From NCBI RefSeq assembly GCF_900112025.1, contig NZ_FOKL01000001.1, positions 1,045,084 through 1,109,083 of the forward strand: a stretch of 64,000 bases of DNA, read 5' to 3'. Of the stretch, positions 1-8,550 are shown piece by piece. Under the pieces are notes generated by a model. The model was not told where the DNA came from. It made no database searches and saw only the letters and a list, made by a program, of their open reading frames with translations. Position numbers and translations under genes: made by a program. Source of the stretch: Janthinobacterium sp. 344. Its GTDB lineage: Bacteria; Pseudomonadota; Gammaproteobacteria; Burkholderiales; Burkholderiaceae_D. Every line of letters starts with the position of its first letter. Positions within the stretch are counted from its first letter, which is position 1.

Positions 1-156
1 GCGGCATCGGCACACGCTGGCGAATTGTCGTATGATGATTCAAGAGACGGAAAAAAGTTCATGGAAAAAGCTGAAAAATTTGAGGATTTATCCAATCAAA
101 TCAACAATTTACACACAAGTATTAAGGATATTACGACATATCTTTTGACTTCCTGA
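1..156 (+). CDS. 3' end of an unidentified gene (partial)
   Basis: Frame 1 is open from the window edge to the TGA at 154-156 and gives 51 residues ending in ITTYLLTS. It is rich in Lys, Glu, Asp and Asn with a helical, possibly coiled-coil character (EKAEKFEDLSNQINNL). The DNA is clearly more AT-rich than the genes that follow. An internal ATG at 61 lies in the same frame but has no convincing ribosome binding site, so this is read as the C-terminus of a gene beginning outside the window. No family is recognised. The 271 bp that follow, up to prkA, show no further gene. Confidence 0.5.
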   Translation, partial: AASAHAGELSYDDSRDGKKFMEKAEKFEDLSNQINNLHTSIKDITTYLLTS

Positions 157-427
157 TCCTTTAGAGCAATAATTAATTTCATGGGGTAAAGTTAGCCGCA
201 TCAAGCGCTATCAAGACATGACAAAAAGGCCGGCTGGCCACGCCAGCACACGGCATCAAGCGCCAGTTTTTTGGTCCGGGCAATCCGGACTCGCAAAGAC
301 AGCCGGGCTTGAAACAACAATAAAAATCGACACGGGTACAGGAAAAGTTCAAGCGGCAAGCCCCGGCGAGTGCCATGCGGGCAGCCATGGTGACTGGCAG
401 TTCAGGTTTACATTAAAGGACATTGAC

Positions 428-2350
428 ATGACCATTTTTGATAACTATGCAGCACGCTACGAGCGCACCCGCGAAGAGGAAATGTCGCTCACCGAATACC
501 TGGCCCTGTGCAAGAAGGACAAGCTGACGTATGCCAGCGCGCCCGAACGCATGCTGGCCGCCATCGGCGAGCCGCAGCTGGTCGACACGCGCAACGACAC
601 GCGCCTGTCGCGCATCTTCGCCAACAAGGTGATCAAGATCTACCCCGCCTTCCGCGAGTTCTACGGCACCGAGGAAGTCATCGAGCAAGTCGTCTCCTAC
701 TTCCGCCACGCCGCGCAGGGCCTGGAAGAGCGCAAGCAGATCCTGTACTTGCTGGGCCCTGTCGGCGGCGGCAAGTCGTCGATCGCGGAAAAGCTCAAGT
801 CGCTGATGGAACACGTGCCCTTCTATTGCCTGAAAGGCTCGCCCGTCAACGAATCGCCGCTGGGCCTGTTCAACGAAGAAGAGGACGGCACCATCCTGGA
901 AGAGGATTACGGCATCCCGCGCCGCTACCTGCGCAACATCCCCAGCCCCTGGGCCGTGAAACGCCTGCATGAATACAATGGCGACATCAACCAGTTCCGC
1001 GTCGTCAAGCGCTACCCGTCCGTGCTGAAACAGATCGCCATCTCGAAAACGGAGCCGGGCGACGAGAACAACCAGGATATTTCGTCCCTCGTGGGCAAGG
1101 TCGACATCCGCAAGCTGGAAGACTATGCGCAGGACGATCCGGACGCCTACAGCTATTCGGGCGGCCTGTGCCTGGCCAACCAGGGCCTGATGGAATTCGT
1201 CGAAATGTTCAAGGCGCCCATCAAGGTGCTGCACCCCTTGCTGACGGCCACGCAGGAAGGCAACTACAAGGGCACGGAAGGCTTCGGCGCGATACCGTTC
1301 GACGGCATCATCCTGGCCCACTCGAACGAGTCGGAATGGAAGACCTTCAAGAATAACCGCAACAACGAGGCGTTTCTTGACCGTATCTATATAGTCAAGG
1401 TGCCGTACTGCCTGCGCGTCTCCGACGAAATCAAAATCTACGACAAGCTGGTGGCCAATTCCTCGCTGGTGAAGGCGCCGTGCGCGCCCGGCACCCTGCG
1501 CATGATGGCGCAGTTCGCCATCCTGTCGCGCCTGAAGGATCCGGAAAACTCCAGCATCTTTTCCAAGATGCTCGTCTACGATGGCGAGAACCTGAAGGAC
1601 ACGGACCCGAAAGCCAAGTCCATGCACGAATACGTCGATTACGCGGGCGTGGACGAGGGCATGAACGGACTGTCGACGCGCTTTGCCTTCAAGATCCTGT
1701 CGAAGGTCTTCAACTTTGACAATTCCGAAGTGGCCGCCAACCCCGTGCATCTATTATATGTACTGGAGCAGCAGGTCGAGCGCGAGCAGTTCGCACCGGA
1801 ACTCGAGCAGCGCTACTTCTCGTATATCAAGGAGCACCTGGCGCAGCGCTACGTGGAATTCATCGGCAAGGAAATCCAGACGGCCTACCTGGAAAGCTAC
1901 TCGGAATACGGCCAGAACATCTTTGACCGCTATGTGACGTTCGCCGATTTCTGGATACAGGACCAGGAATACCGCGATCCGGACACGGGCGAGAGCTTCG
2001 ACCGCGAATCGCTGAACAACGAACTGGAAAAGATCGAGAAGCCGGCCGGTATTTCCAATCCGAAGGATTTCCGCAACGAAATCGTGAACTTCGGCTTGCG
2101 GGCGCGGGCCTCGAATGGCGGCAAGAATCCCGCCTGGACCAGCTATGAAAAGTTCCGCACCGTGATCGAAAAGAAAATGTTTTCGAATACGGAGGAATTG
2201 CTGCCCGTGATTTCCTTCAATGCCAAGGCCAGCGCCGACGATGCCAACAAGCATGCCGACTTCGTGGCCCGCATGGTGGAAAAAGGCTATACGGCCAAGC
2301 AGGTACGCCTGTTATGCGAATGGTATTTGCGCGTACGCAAGTCATCGTAG
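428..2350 (+). CDS. prkA: PrkA family serine protein kinase
   Basis: The 640-aa product matches the size of E. coli YeaG/PrkA (about 644 aa). An N-terminal AAA-like domain carries a Walker A loop, GPVGGGKSS, at about residues 109-118; the C-terminal part corresponds to the PrkA kinase-like domain. The frame stays open upstream to an ATG at 218, but the ATG at 428 follows an AAAGGA ribosome binding site and gives the conserved N-terminus MTIFDNYAARYERTR, so 428 is chosen. It is first in a three-gene operon with yeaH and spoVR. In enterobacteria this set belongs to starvation and general stress responses, and PrkA has been reported to act as an ATPase or protease as well as a kinase, so the biochemical role is not settled. 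Confidence 0.95.
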   Translation: MTIFDNYAARYERTREEEMSLTEYLALCKKDKLTYASAPERMLAAIGEPQLVDTRNDTRLSRIFANKVIKIYPAFREFYGTEEVIEQVVSYFRHAAQGLEERKQILYLLGPVGGGKSSIAEKLKSLMEHVPFYCLKGSPVNESPLGLFNEEEDGTILEEDYGIPRRYLRNIPSPWAVKRLHEYNGDINQFRVVKRYPSVLKQIAISKTEPGDENNQDISSLVGKVDIRKLEDYAQDDPDAYSYSGGLCLANQGLMEFVEMFKAPIKVLHPLLTATQEGNYKGTEGFGAIPFDGIILAHSNESEWKTFKNNRNNEAFLDRIYIVKVPYCLRVSDEIKIYDKLVANSSLVKAPCAPGTLRMMAQFAILSRLKDPENSSIFSKMLVYDGENLKDTDPKAKSMHEYVDYAGVDEGMNGLSTRFAFKILSKVFNFDNSEVAANPVHLLYVLEQQVEREQFAPELEQRYFSYIKEHLAQRYVEFIGKEIQTAYLESYSEYGQNIFDRYVTFADFWIQDQEYRDPDTGESFDRESLNNELEKIEKPAGISNPKDFRNEIVNFGLRARASNGGKNPAWTSYEKFRTVIEKKMFSNTEELLPVISFNAKASADDANKHADFVARMVEKGYTAKQVRLLCEWYLRVRKSS

Positions 2351-2419
2351 CGCGGACAGCGGGCGCGCCCTGCCCGATGCACGGCGGGACGCGCAAGACG
2401 AGAAGCAAGGAGGCACCCT

Positions 2420-3688
2420 TTGACATACCTCATCGACAGGCGCTTGCAGAGCAAGAACAAATCCGCCGTCAACCGCGAGCGTTTCCTGCGGCGTTACAAG
2501 GGCCAGATCAAGGATGCCGTGGGGCGCGCCATCAAGGGGCGCTCGATCACGGACGTTGAAAATGGCGAGAAAGTCAGCATCCCCGTCAAGGACGTGGGCG
2601 AACCGGCGTTTGGCCACGCGCATGGCGGCGTATGGGAAGTGGTCAATCCCGGCAACAAGGAATACCTGAAAGGCGACCAGATCGCGCGGCCGAAAGGCGG
2701 CGCCGGCGGTGGACGGGGCAAGGCGGGCAACAGCGACGAGACGACGGAAGACGATTTCATCTTTGAATTGTCGCGCGAAGAATTCATGAATTACTTCTTC
2801 GAGGACCTGGAATTGCCGCACATGGTGAAGACCCAGCTGACGGCCACGACGGAATTCAAGAACCAGCGCGCCGGCTACAATATGTCCGGCACGCCATCGA
2901 ACATCCACGTGCTGCGCTCCCTGCGCGGCGCGCTGGGCCGGCGCATCGCCGTCGGCGGCGGCGCGCGCAAGCAGCTGGCGCAGGCGGAAGACGAGCTGGC
3001 CACCCTGCTGCACGAAGGCGTGCCCGACAGCGACCCGCTGGTGGTCGAACTGCGCCGCCTGATCCACCACCTGCACACGCGCCTGCTGGCCATCCCCTTC
3101 ATCGACCCGTTCGACTTGCGCTATAGCAACCGCATCAAGGTGCCCAAGCCCATGACGCAAGCCGTGATGTTCTGCATCATGGATGTCTCCGGCTCCATGG
3201 ACGAATCGCGCAAGGATACGGCCAAGCGCTTCTTCATCCTTCTGTATCTGTTCCTCAAGCGCGCCTACGACAAGATCGAGGTGGTCTTCATCCGCCACCA
3301 CACGGCGGCGGCGGAAGTGGACGAGCACGAATTCTTCAACTCGCGCGAGTCGGGCGGCACCGTGGTGTCCTCGGCCCTGCACCTGCTCAACACCATCATC
3401 GACGAGCGCTATGGCGCCGGCCAGTGGAACAGCTACGTGGCGCAGGCGTCCGACGGTGACAACTGGGACAACGATTCCGTGCTGTGCCGCCAGCTGCTGA
3501 TCAATACCATCATGCCCAAGGTGCAGTACTACACCTATGTCGAGATCACCGATGGCCCGCAGCAAAACCTGTGGGAGCAATATGCGGGCGTGCTCGACCA
3601 TCACGCCCATTTCGCCATGCAAAAGATCGTCACGCCGGCCGATATCTACCCGGTCTTCCGCGAACTGTTCAAGAAACAGGTGAAATGA
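2420..3688 (+). CDS. yeaH: YeaH/YhbH family protein (DUF444), von Willebrand A-like
   Basis: This 422-aa protein belongs to the DUF444 family (E. coli YeaH, Bacillus YhbH). It begins at a TTG preceded by a strong AAGGAGG at 2407-2413; no nearby in-frame ATG is better placed. A Gly-rich linker near residues 94-103 precedes a C-terminal vWA-like domain with the metal-site motif DVSGSMDES at about residues 254-262. The gene is 69 bp after prkA and overlaps spoVR by four bases (ATGA), indicating tight co-translation. A structural or adaptor role beside PrkA and SpoVR is inferred from conserved linkage; the molecular function is unknown. Confidence 0.93.
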   Translation: MTYLIDRRLQSKNKSAVNRERFLRRYKGQIKDAVGRAIKGRSITDVENGEKVSIPVKDVGEPAFGHAHGGVWEVVNPGNKEYLKGDQIARPKGGAGGGRGKAGNSDETTEDDFIFELSREEFMNYFFEDLELPHMVKTQLTATTEFKNQRAGYNMSGTPSNIHVLRSLRGALGRRIAVGGGARKQLAQAEDELATLLHEGVPDSDPLVVELRRLIHHLHTRLLAIPFIDPFDLRYSNRIKVPKPMTQAVMFCIMDVSGSMDESRKDTAKRFFILLYLFLKRAYDKIEVVFIRHHTAAAEVDEHEFFNSRESGGTVVSSALHLLNTIIDERYGAGQWNSYVAQASDGDNWDNDSVLCRQLLINTIMPKVQYYTYVEITDGPQQNLWEQYAGVLDHHAHFAMQKIVTPADIYPVFRELFKKQVK

Positions 3689-5289
3689 TGAGTGCAGCCT
3701 TTGACCGCGCCAGCAGCACCCCGGGCGAACCGTTCGCGCGCCTGCGCCACCCGAACGCCTTGCCCGAGCAGTCGGAATGGACATTCGAGCTGATCGAGCA
3801 AATCCACGAGGAAATCCGCCGCGTGGCGAAACAGTTTGGCCTCGACACCTATCCGAACCAGCTGGAAATCATAACGGCCGAGCAGATGATGGATGCCTAC
3901 ACCTCGGTCGGCATGCCCGTCTCGTACAACCATTGGTCGTTCGGCAAGCATTTTCTGTCCACCGAGAAAAGTTATAAACGGGGCCAGATGGGCCTGGCCT
4001 ACGAGATCGTCATCAACTCGAACCCGTGCATCGCCTATTTAATGGAGGAAAACAGCCTGACCATGCAGTCGCTGGTGATCGCGCATGCGGCGTATGGCCA
4101 CAATTCCTTCTTCAAGGGCAACTACCTGTTCCGCGCCTGGACGGATGCGGACGCCATCATCGACTACATGGTGTTTGCCAAGAACTACATCAGCGAATGC
4201 GAGCAGCGCCATGGCGTCGACGCCGTGGAATTGCTGCTCGACTCCTGCCACGCCATCCAGAACTATGGCGTGGACCGCTACAAGCGCCCGGCCAAGCTGT
4301 CGATGGCAAAGGAATATGCGCGCCAGAAAGAGCGCGAAGAATACGTGCAGTCGCAGATCAACCAGCTGTGGCGCACCCTGCCCCGGCGCGAGGACGAGGA
4401 CGAAGAGGAGGACCAGCGCAAGGCCGTGCCCCGCTTTCCGCCCGAACCCGAGGAAAACCTGCTGTACTTCATCGAGAAGTATGCGCCGCTGCTGGAACCA
4501 TGGCAGCGCGAGATGGTGCGCATCGTGCGCAAGATTTCCCAGTATTTCTATCCGCAGCGGCAAACCCAGGTCATGAACGAGGGCTGGGCCACCTTCTGGC
4601 ACTACACCATCCTGAACCAGCTCTACGATGAAGGCGTGGTGGGCGACGGCTTCATGATGGAATTTTTGAAAAGCCATACCAACGTGGTCTACCAGCCGCC
4701 CATCGACAGCCCGTATTACAGCGGCATCAACCCGTATGCGCTGGGCTTTGCCATGATGAGCGACATCCGCCGCATCTGCGAGCACCCGACCGACGAAGAC
4801 CGCGCCTGGTTTCCCGACATGGCCGGCAGCGACTGGCGCAAGAGCCTGGACTTCGCCATGCGCAATTTCAAGGATGAAAGCTTCATTGCCCAGTACCTGT
4901 CGCCCCGCCTGATCCGCGAATTCCACTTCTTTGCCGTGCTGGACGACGACAAGAATGAAAAACTGGCCATTTCCGCCATCCACGACGATGCCGGCTACCG
5001 CTACGTGCGCCAGCAGCTGGCGGAGCAGTACAACCTGGGCAACCGCGAGCCGAATATCCAGGTCTGGTCCGTGAATACGCGCGACGACCGTGCCCTGACC
5101 TTGCGCCACACGCAATTCCAGCGCCGCCCGCTGAACCAGCAGGCGGCGGAAGTGCTCAAGCACGTGGCACGCCTGTGGGGTTTCGATGTGCATCTCGATA
5201 CAGTCGATCCGCAGGGCAACGTGCTGGGCACCTTGAATTGCCGGCGTGAAAAACGCAACCGGCGTGACGACCCCGCCGTGCGGCCATAA
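3685..5289 (+). CDS. ycgB: SpoVR family protein
   Basis: The 534-aa product matches SpoVR/YcgB (E. coli YcgB about 510 aa), with the typical segments FGKHFLSTEKSYKRGQMGLA and NEGWATFWHYTILNQL. The start at 3685 overlaps the yeaH stop as ATGA; a second ATG follows at 3688, so the true start is one of these two adjacent codons. An acidic stretch (EDEDEEEDQRK) lies about one third of the way in. SpoVR was named for spore cortex formation in Bacillus, but the family is widespread in non-sporulating bacteria together with PrkA and YeaH, where its role is unresolved. A rho-independent terminator follows at 5365. Confidence 0.94.
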   Translation: MMSAAFDRASSTPGEPFARLRHPNALPEQSEWTFELIEQIHEEIRRVAKQFGLDTYPNQLEIITAEQMMDAYTSVGMPVSYNHWSFGKHFLSTEKSYKRGQMGLAYEIVINSNPCIAYLMEENSLTMQSLVIAHAAYGHNSFFKGNYLFRAWTDADAIIDYMVFAKNYISECEQRHGVDAVELLLDSCHAIQNYGVDRYKRPAKLSMAKEYARQKEREEYVQSQINQLWRTLPRREDEDEEEDQRKAVPRFPPEPEENLLYFIEKYAPLLEPWQREMVRIVRKISQYFYPQRQTQVMNEGWATFWHYTILNQLYDEGVVGDGFMMEFLKSHTNVVYQPPIDSPYYSGINPYALGFAMMSDIRRICEHPTDEDRAWFPDMAGSDWRKSLDFAMRNFKDESFIAQYLSPRLIREFHFFAVLDDDKNEKLAISAIHDDAGYRYVRQQLAEQYNLGNREPNIQVWSVNTRDDRALTLRHTQFQRRPLNQQAAEVLKHVARLWGFDVHLDTVDPQGNVLGTLNCRREKRNRRDDPAVRP

Positions 5290-5364
5290 CTAGCTTTGTT
5301 GACAATAATCAATGGCAAGAATATAAGCCCTGCCTATACCTACATAGGAATTCAGTATGGCCAG

Positions 5365-5399
5365 GCGGCCTCGGAAGTGACTCCGGGGCCGCTTTTTTT
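5365..5399 (+). terminator. Rho-independent terminator of the prkA operon
   Basis: A ten-base-pair stem (GCGGCCTCGG with CCGGGGCCGC, one G-T wobble, eight-base loop) is followed by seven T residues. It lies 75 bp after the spoVR stop and closes the prkA-yeaH-spoVR unit. Confidence 0.85.
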
Positions 5400-5710
5400 G
5401 ACCTGTGCAAAGTGCTTTCCGCACCTGTTTGGTGCGCCTGCAAGGCTAAGTGGTCTGGTTCCAAGGCAAAATATTTCCAAAGAGAAATATTTTTCTCCAA
5501 ATTTAGCTGTTTCCATATTGAATATCACGAAATATAATTCCGCCATATCGGCACATCGAAGAACTTAGCAGTGGTAGCCCAAAACAGCTGTAAAAAACCG
5601 ATAAGACCGCCTTTTTTTCTGTCCGAAAGCGTGCAAAGATGGCATAAGCAAGTACGTTTTCAGGGCGCAAAAGCGCCAAAAATTTAACCGGTTTTAGGCG
5701 TTAAAAATCT

Positions 5711-5739
5711 GTGTAAAATAAAGAATTCGTATGTATAAT
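5711..5739 (+). promoter_or_regulatory. Candidate sigma70 promoter of the tonB operon
   Basis: A perfect -10 box TATAAT at 5734-5739 lies 17 bp after a weak -35 candidate GTGTAA at 5711-5716. It is about 90 bp upstream of the tonB ATG, in the AT-rich part of the intergenic region. The -35 match is poor, so only the -10 is well supported. Confidence 0.4.
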
Positions 5740-5828
5740 TCGGCGACGTCCCGGATACGGCTGGAGCTTTGTGTCGTCATTTTGGGGTTCAGTTGCAAGA
5801 CAAGAGATGGTATTTGGAGAAAGCAGGC

Positions 5829-6485
5829 ATGAATTTTTCGAACGAGAAAAGTCCCAAGAACTACACAGGCATCACAGTCGTTGTCCTGCTGCACGTTCTC
5901 GCGGCTTACGGGATCGCGACGGGCTTGGGCAAGCGGTTGGTCACCAAAATGATGGAACCGGTTGAAACCAAGATTATCGAGGAAGTCAAACCGCCTCCAC
6001 CGAAGGATCTTCCACCGCCACCACCGCCGCCAGAAATAAAGGCACCACCGCCGCCTTTCATTCCGCCAGTCGAGGTGAACGTGCAGCAGCCGCCGCCACA
6101 ACAGAACGTGATCGCAAATACGACTGCTGTGAAGCCAGCCACCAATGTATTGGCACCGCCAGCACCGCCTGCACAGCCTGCGCCAACTCCTGGACCAGCC
6201 AAATCGGTGCGCACACCGGCCGTGGTTGACTTCAGCGTCTGCGAAAAGCCGGCATATCCAAAGTCGTCGCAGCGCAATGAGGAAACCGGTGTCGTGACAC
6301 TGTCCTTCCTGATCGGCGTGGACGGCAAGGTCGCTGATTCGAAGATCGTGAAGTCAAGCGGCTTCAGAGACTTGGACCGCGCCGCGCAGCAAGGTATCAG
6401 CCGCTGTACATTTAAGCCGGCAACAGTCGACGGCAAGCCGGAACAAGGCTGGCAGCAAATGCAATACGTTTGGTCGCTGGATTAA
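5829..6485 (+). CDS. tonB: TonB family energy transducer
   Basis: The 218-aa protein has a short cytoplasmic N-terminus, one membrane segment (about residues 15-33, VVVLLHVLAAYGIATGL), a long Pro-rich spacer (runs of PPPPPP, about residues 55-125) and a C-terminal TonB fold in the last 80 residues (YPKSSQRNEETGVVTLSFLI). It couples the proton motive force, through ExbB/ExbD, to outer-membrane receptors. The ATG at 5829, after AGGC/GGAGAAAG, gives the expected short N-terminus; the frame opens about 20 codons earlier without a good site. exbB and two exbD genes follow. A TonB-dependent receptor is encoded at 35280. Confidence 0.93.
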   Translation: MNFSNEKSPKNYTGITVVVLLHVLAAYGIATGLGKRLVTKMMEPVETKIIEEVKPPPPKDLPPPPPPPEIKAPPPPFIPPVEVNVQQPPPQQNVIANTTAVKPATNVLAPPAPPAQPAPTPGPAKSVRTPAVVDFSVCEKPAYPKSSQRNEETGVVTLSFLIGVDGKVADSKIVKSSGFRDLDRAAQQGISRCTFKPATVDGKPEQGWQQMQYVWSLD

Positions 6486-6571
6486 AACCCGAGGCAGTTA
6501 TCCCCTGTCTCACACTATGATTTCGTTGTCATTACGTTCAGCGATCTGTTATTTTTAATTTTGGAGGAAGC

Positions 6572-7501
6572 ATGTTTAAGAATACCCGTTTGTCCGCATT
6601 TTTTGCCGCGGTTCTGTTGTCCGTCACCGCTACTACCGCTCTGGTAGCAGCACCAGCATTCGCTGACGCGCCAGCATCGGCAGCCGCTTCGGCTCCTGCG
6701 GCAGACGCTGCAGCAGCACCAGTTGCCGCAGATGCAGCAGCTCCAGCAGCAGACGCAGCCGCTCCAGCCGCCGATGCCGCCGCTCCAGCCAAAACCGAAG
6801 AAGTCCACAACCCGTTCGGCCTGTCCGCAGTCTGGGACGGCGGCTTCGTGCCACGTGCCACCCTGATCATCCTGTCCATCATGTCGATCGGCAGCTGGTA
6901 CATCATCATCACGAAACTGCTGGATCAAATGAAGATCTTCAAGCAAGCGAAAGAAACCGCTGCCAAATTCTGGAAAGCGCCTTCGATCGCTGCCGGTTCG
7001 GCCACCCTGGCTGAAGGCTCGCCATTCCGCTTCATCGCTGAATCGGGCACCAAGGCAACGGCTCACCATGACGGCGCCCTGCTGGAACAAATCGATCTGT
7101 CGACCTGGGTGACGATGTCGATCCAGCGCGCTTCGGACAAAGTTCAATCGCGTCTGCAAGATGGCCTGTCGTTCCTGGCAACCGTTGGTTCGACCGCACC
7201 GTTTATCGGTCTGTTCGGTACCGTGTGGGGTATTTACGGCGCGCTGACCGCTATCGGCATGACCGGTAACGCCTCGATCGACAAAGTGGCAGGTCCAGTT
7301 GGTGAAGCACTGATCATGACCGCTTTCGGTCTGCTGGTCGCTGTTCCTGCCGTTCTGGGTTACAACTGGCTGGTGCGTCGTAACAAAACCGCAATGGAAG
7401 ATGTACGCTCGTTCAGCGCCGACGTTCACTCGGTACTGATCTCCGGCGCAATGTCGACCAGCGAAGCTGGCCGTGCTGCCGGCGCTAAAAAGATCGGATA
7501 A
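6572..7501 (+). CDS. exbB: ExbB/TolQ/MotA family proton channel with secreted N-terminal extension
   Basis: This 309-aa ExbB starts at an ATG after GGAGGA. It begins with a signal-peptide-like segment ending in APAFA (about residue 30), followed by an Ala/Pro/Asp-rich tract built on the heptad AADAAAP repeated three times. The conserved channel begins at FVPRATLIILSIMSIGSWY and contains the family signature FIGLFGTVWGIYGALTAIG and a third membrane segment GEALIMTAFGLLVAVPAV. It should form the inner-membrane pentamer that with ExbD powers TonB. The extension is longer than in E. coli ExbB (244 aa); such extended ExbB forms occur in other proteobacteria. Confidence 0.95.
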   Translation: MFKNTRLSAFFAAVLLSVTATTALVAAPAFADAPASAAASAPAADAAAAPVAADAAAPAADAAAPAADAAAPAKTEEVHNPFGLSAVWDGGFVPRATLIILSIMSIGSWYIIITKLLDQMKIFKQAKETAAKFWKAPSIAAGSATLAEGSPFRFIAESGTKATAHHDGALLEQIDLSTWVTMSIQRASDKVQSRLQDGLSFLATVGSTAPFIGLFGTVWGIYGALTAIGMTGNASIDKVAGPVGEALIMTAFGLLVAVPAVLGYNWLVRRNKTAMEDVRSFSADVHSVLISGAMSTSEAGRAAGAKKIG

Positions 7502-7506
7502 GAATC

Positions 7507-7935
7507 ATGTCGATGTCCGTCGGCTCCGACAGCGGAGATGAAGATCAAGTAATGTCAGAAATCAACACGACGCCGCTCGTCGACATCATGTTGGTTTTGC
7601 TGATCATTTTCTTGATCACCAGTCCGGTTGTCCTCAAATTGCAGAAAATCGATCTGCCGATCGAGGCCAACCAAGCCCTTCAAAGCAAGCCAGAAAACGT
7701 CAACATCGTGGTCAACAAAGACGGTGAGATTTATCTGGGCCAGACCAGACTGAAAGACACGAACGAATTGTTCGATTATCTTAAAGTTGAAGCAGTGAAA
7801 GTACCGCAGCCGGAAGTACACGTTCGTGGCGACCAAGAAACACGCTACGAATCGATCGGCCGGGTTATTTACACGACCCAACGTGCCGGGATCCAGAAGG
7901 TCGGCTTCATCACCGAACCACCTGACAAGGGCTGA
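7507..7935 (+). CDS. exbD: ExbD/TolR family biopolymer transporter, first copy
   Basis: This 142-aa protein has a short acidic cytoplasmic N-terminus, one membrane helix with the conserved proton-path Asp (NTTPLVDIMLVLLIIFLI) and a periplasmic TolR/ExbD domain. It follows exbB by five bases, so the two are translationally linked. A strong hairpin without a T-run (7946-7978) separates it from a second, divergent exbD copy. ExbD partners ExbB in the TonB motor. Confidence 0.94.
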   Translation: MSMSVGSDSGDEDQVMSEINTTPLVDIMLVLLIIFLITSPVVLKLQKIDLPIEANQALQSKPENVNIVVNKDGEIYLGQTRLKDTNELFDYLKVEAVKVPQPEVHVRGDQETRYESIGRVIYTTQRAGIQKVGFITEPPDKG

Positions 7936-7945
7936 TAGCGACTGA

Positions 7946-7978
7946 CAGGGGCGTCCCGGCAACACAGGACGCCCCCTG
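7946..7978 (+). other. Strong intercistronic hairpin between the two exbD genes
   Basis: CAGGGGCGTCC (7946-7956) pairs with GGACGCCCCCTG (7967-7978), one bulged C, loop of about ten bases. There is no T-run afterwards, so it looks like an mRNA-stabilising or translation-tuning structure and not a terminator. Confidence 0.6.
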
Positions 7979-8040
7979 CCAGGAGCTTGCCGGGCAGACG
8001 TATCGCCCGGCGCTTCGTTGGACTTCTTAAAGGAAATACT

Positions 8041-8472
8041 ATGAGTATGAATGTCGGTTCGGGTAGTTCGCCAAACGCGGATCCGGAACCAATGATGGAA
8101 CTGAATATGACGCCCCTCATCGACGTGATGCTGGTGCTGATTATCATGTTGATCATCACGATTCCTAAGCAAAACCACTCGGTGAACCTGAACATGCCGG
8201 TCGGCACCCCGCCGCCACCGACAACCGAACCAGTGGTCGTCACGATCGATGTCGATTTTGATGGCACCATCCTGTGGGACAATCAGGTCGTTCCTGACCG
8301 TGCCTCGCTGGAAGCCAAGCTGAGCAACATCGCTGCGCAAGCAGATCAGCCGGAAGTGCATTTGCGTCCGAACAAGCTGGTGGAATACAAAGTCGTCGCC
8401 GGCGTGATGGCGTCGGCACAGCGTCTGGGCGTGACCAAAATCGGTCTGGTCGGCAACGAGCAATTCCAGTAA
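8041..8472 (+). CDS. exbD: ExbD/TolR family biopolymer transporter, second copy
   Basis: This 143-aa paralogue starts at an ATG after AAAGGAAATACT. It has the same layout as the first copy: short N-terminus, membrane segment with the conserved Asp (NMTPLIDVMLVLIIMLII) and a periplasmic domain. The periplasmic parts of the two copies differ substantially, so they may form heteromers or serve different TonB proteins. Two tandem exbD genes after exbB are known from several proteobacterial lineages, Xanthomonas among them. A terminator follows at 8501. Confidence 0.93.
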   Translation: MSMNVGSGSSPNADPEPMMELNMTPLIDVMLVLIIMLIITIPKQNHSVNLNMPVGTPPPPTTEPVVVTIDVDFDGTILWDNQVVPDRASLEAKLSNIAAQADQPEVHLRPNKLVEYKVVAGVMASAQRLGVTKIGLVGNEQFQ

Positions 8473-8500
8473 GCTGCAGCAATCAGGTTCTTTTTACATC

Positions 8501-8534
8501 CGAATAGGCAGGACTTCCTGCCTATTCGCTTTTT
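8501..8534 (+). terminator. Rho-independent terminator immediately before the TPR gene
   Basis: A perfect 12-bp stem CGAATAGGCAGG / CCTGCCTATTCG (8501-8512, 8517-8528) with a four-base loop is followed by CTTTTT. It ends only about 16 bases before the next ATG at 8551, so it either ends the exbD transcript or attenuates read-through into the TPR gene. Confidence 0.9.
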
Positions 8535-8550
8535 ACTGAAAGACTTTCTC

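Larger units (their letters stand above)
5290..5828. other. Long AT-rich intergenic region before tonB
   Basis: No convincing gene is seen in these 539 bp. The stretch holds the terminator at 5365-5399, then a perfect inverted repeat AAATATTTC / GAAATATTT (5469-5477 and 5484-5492, six-base loop) followed by TTTTCT, and then AT-rich DNA up to tonB with a candidate promoter at 5711-5739. I see no classical Fur box. The inverted repeat could be an operator or a weak terminator. Confidence 0.6.

Noticed and set aside
5296-5568. 90-codon plus-strand frame after spoVR
   Set aside because: It starts at TTG without a ribosome binding site and reads straight through the operon terminator. The protein has no family features.
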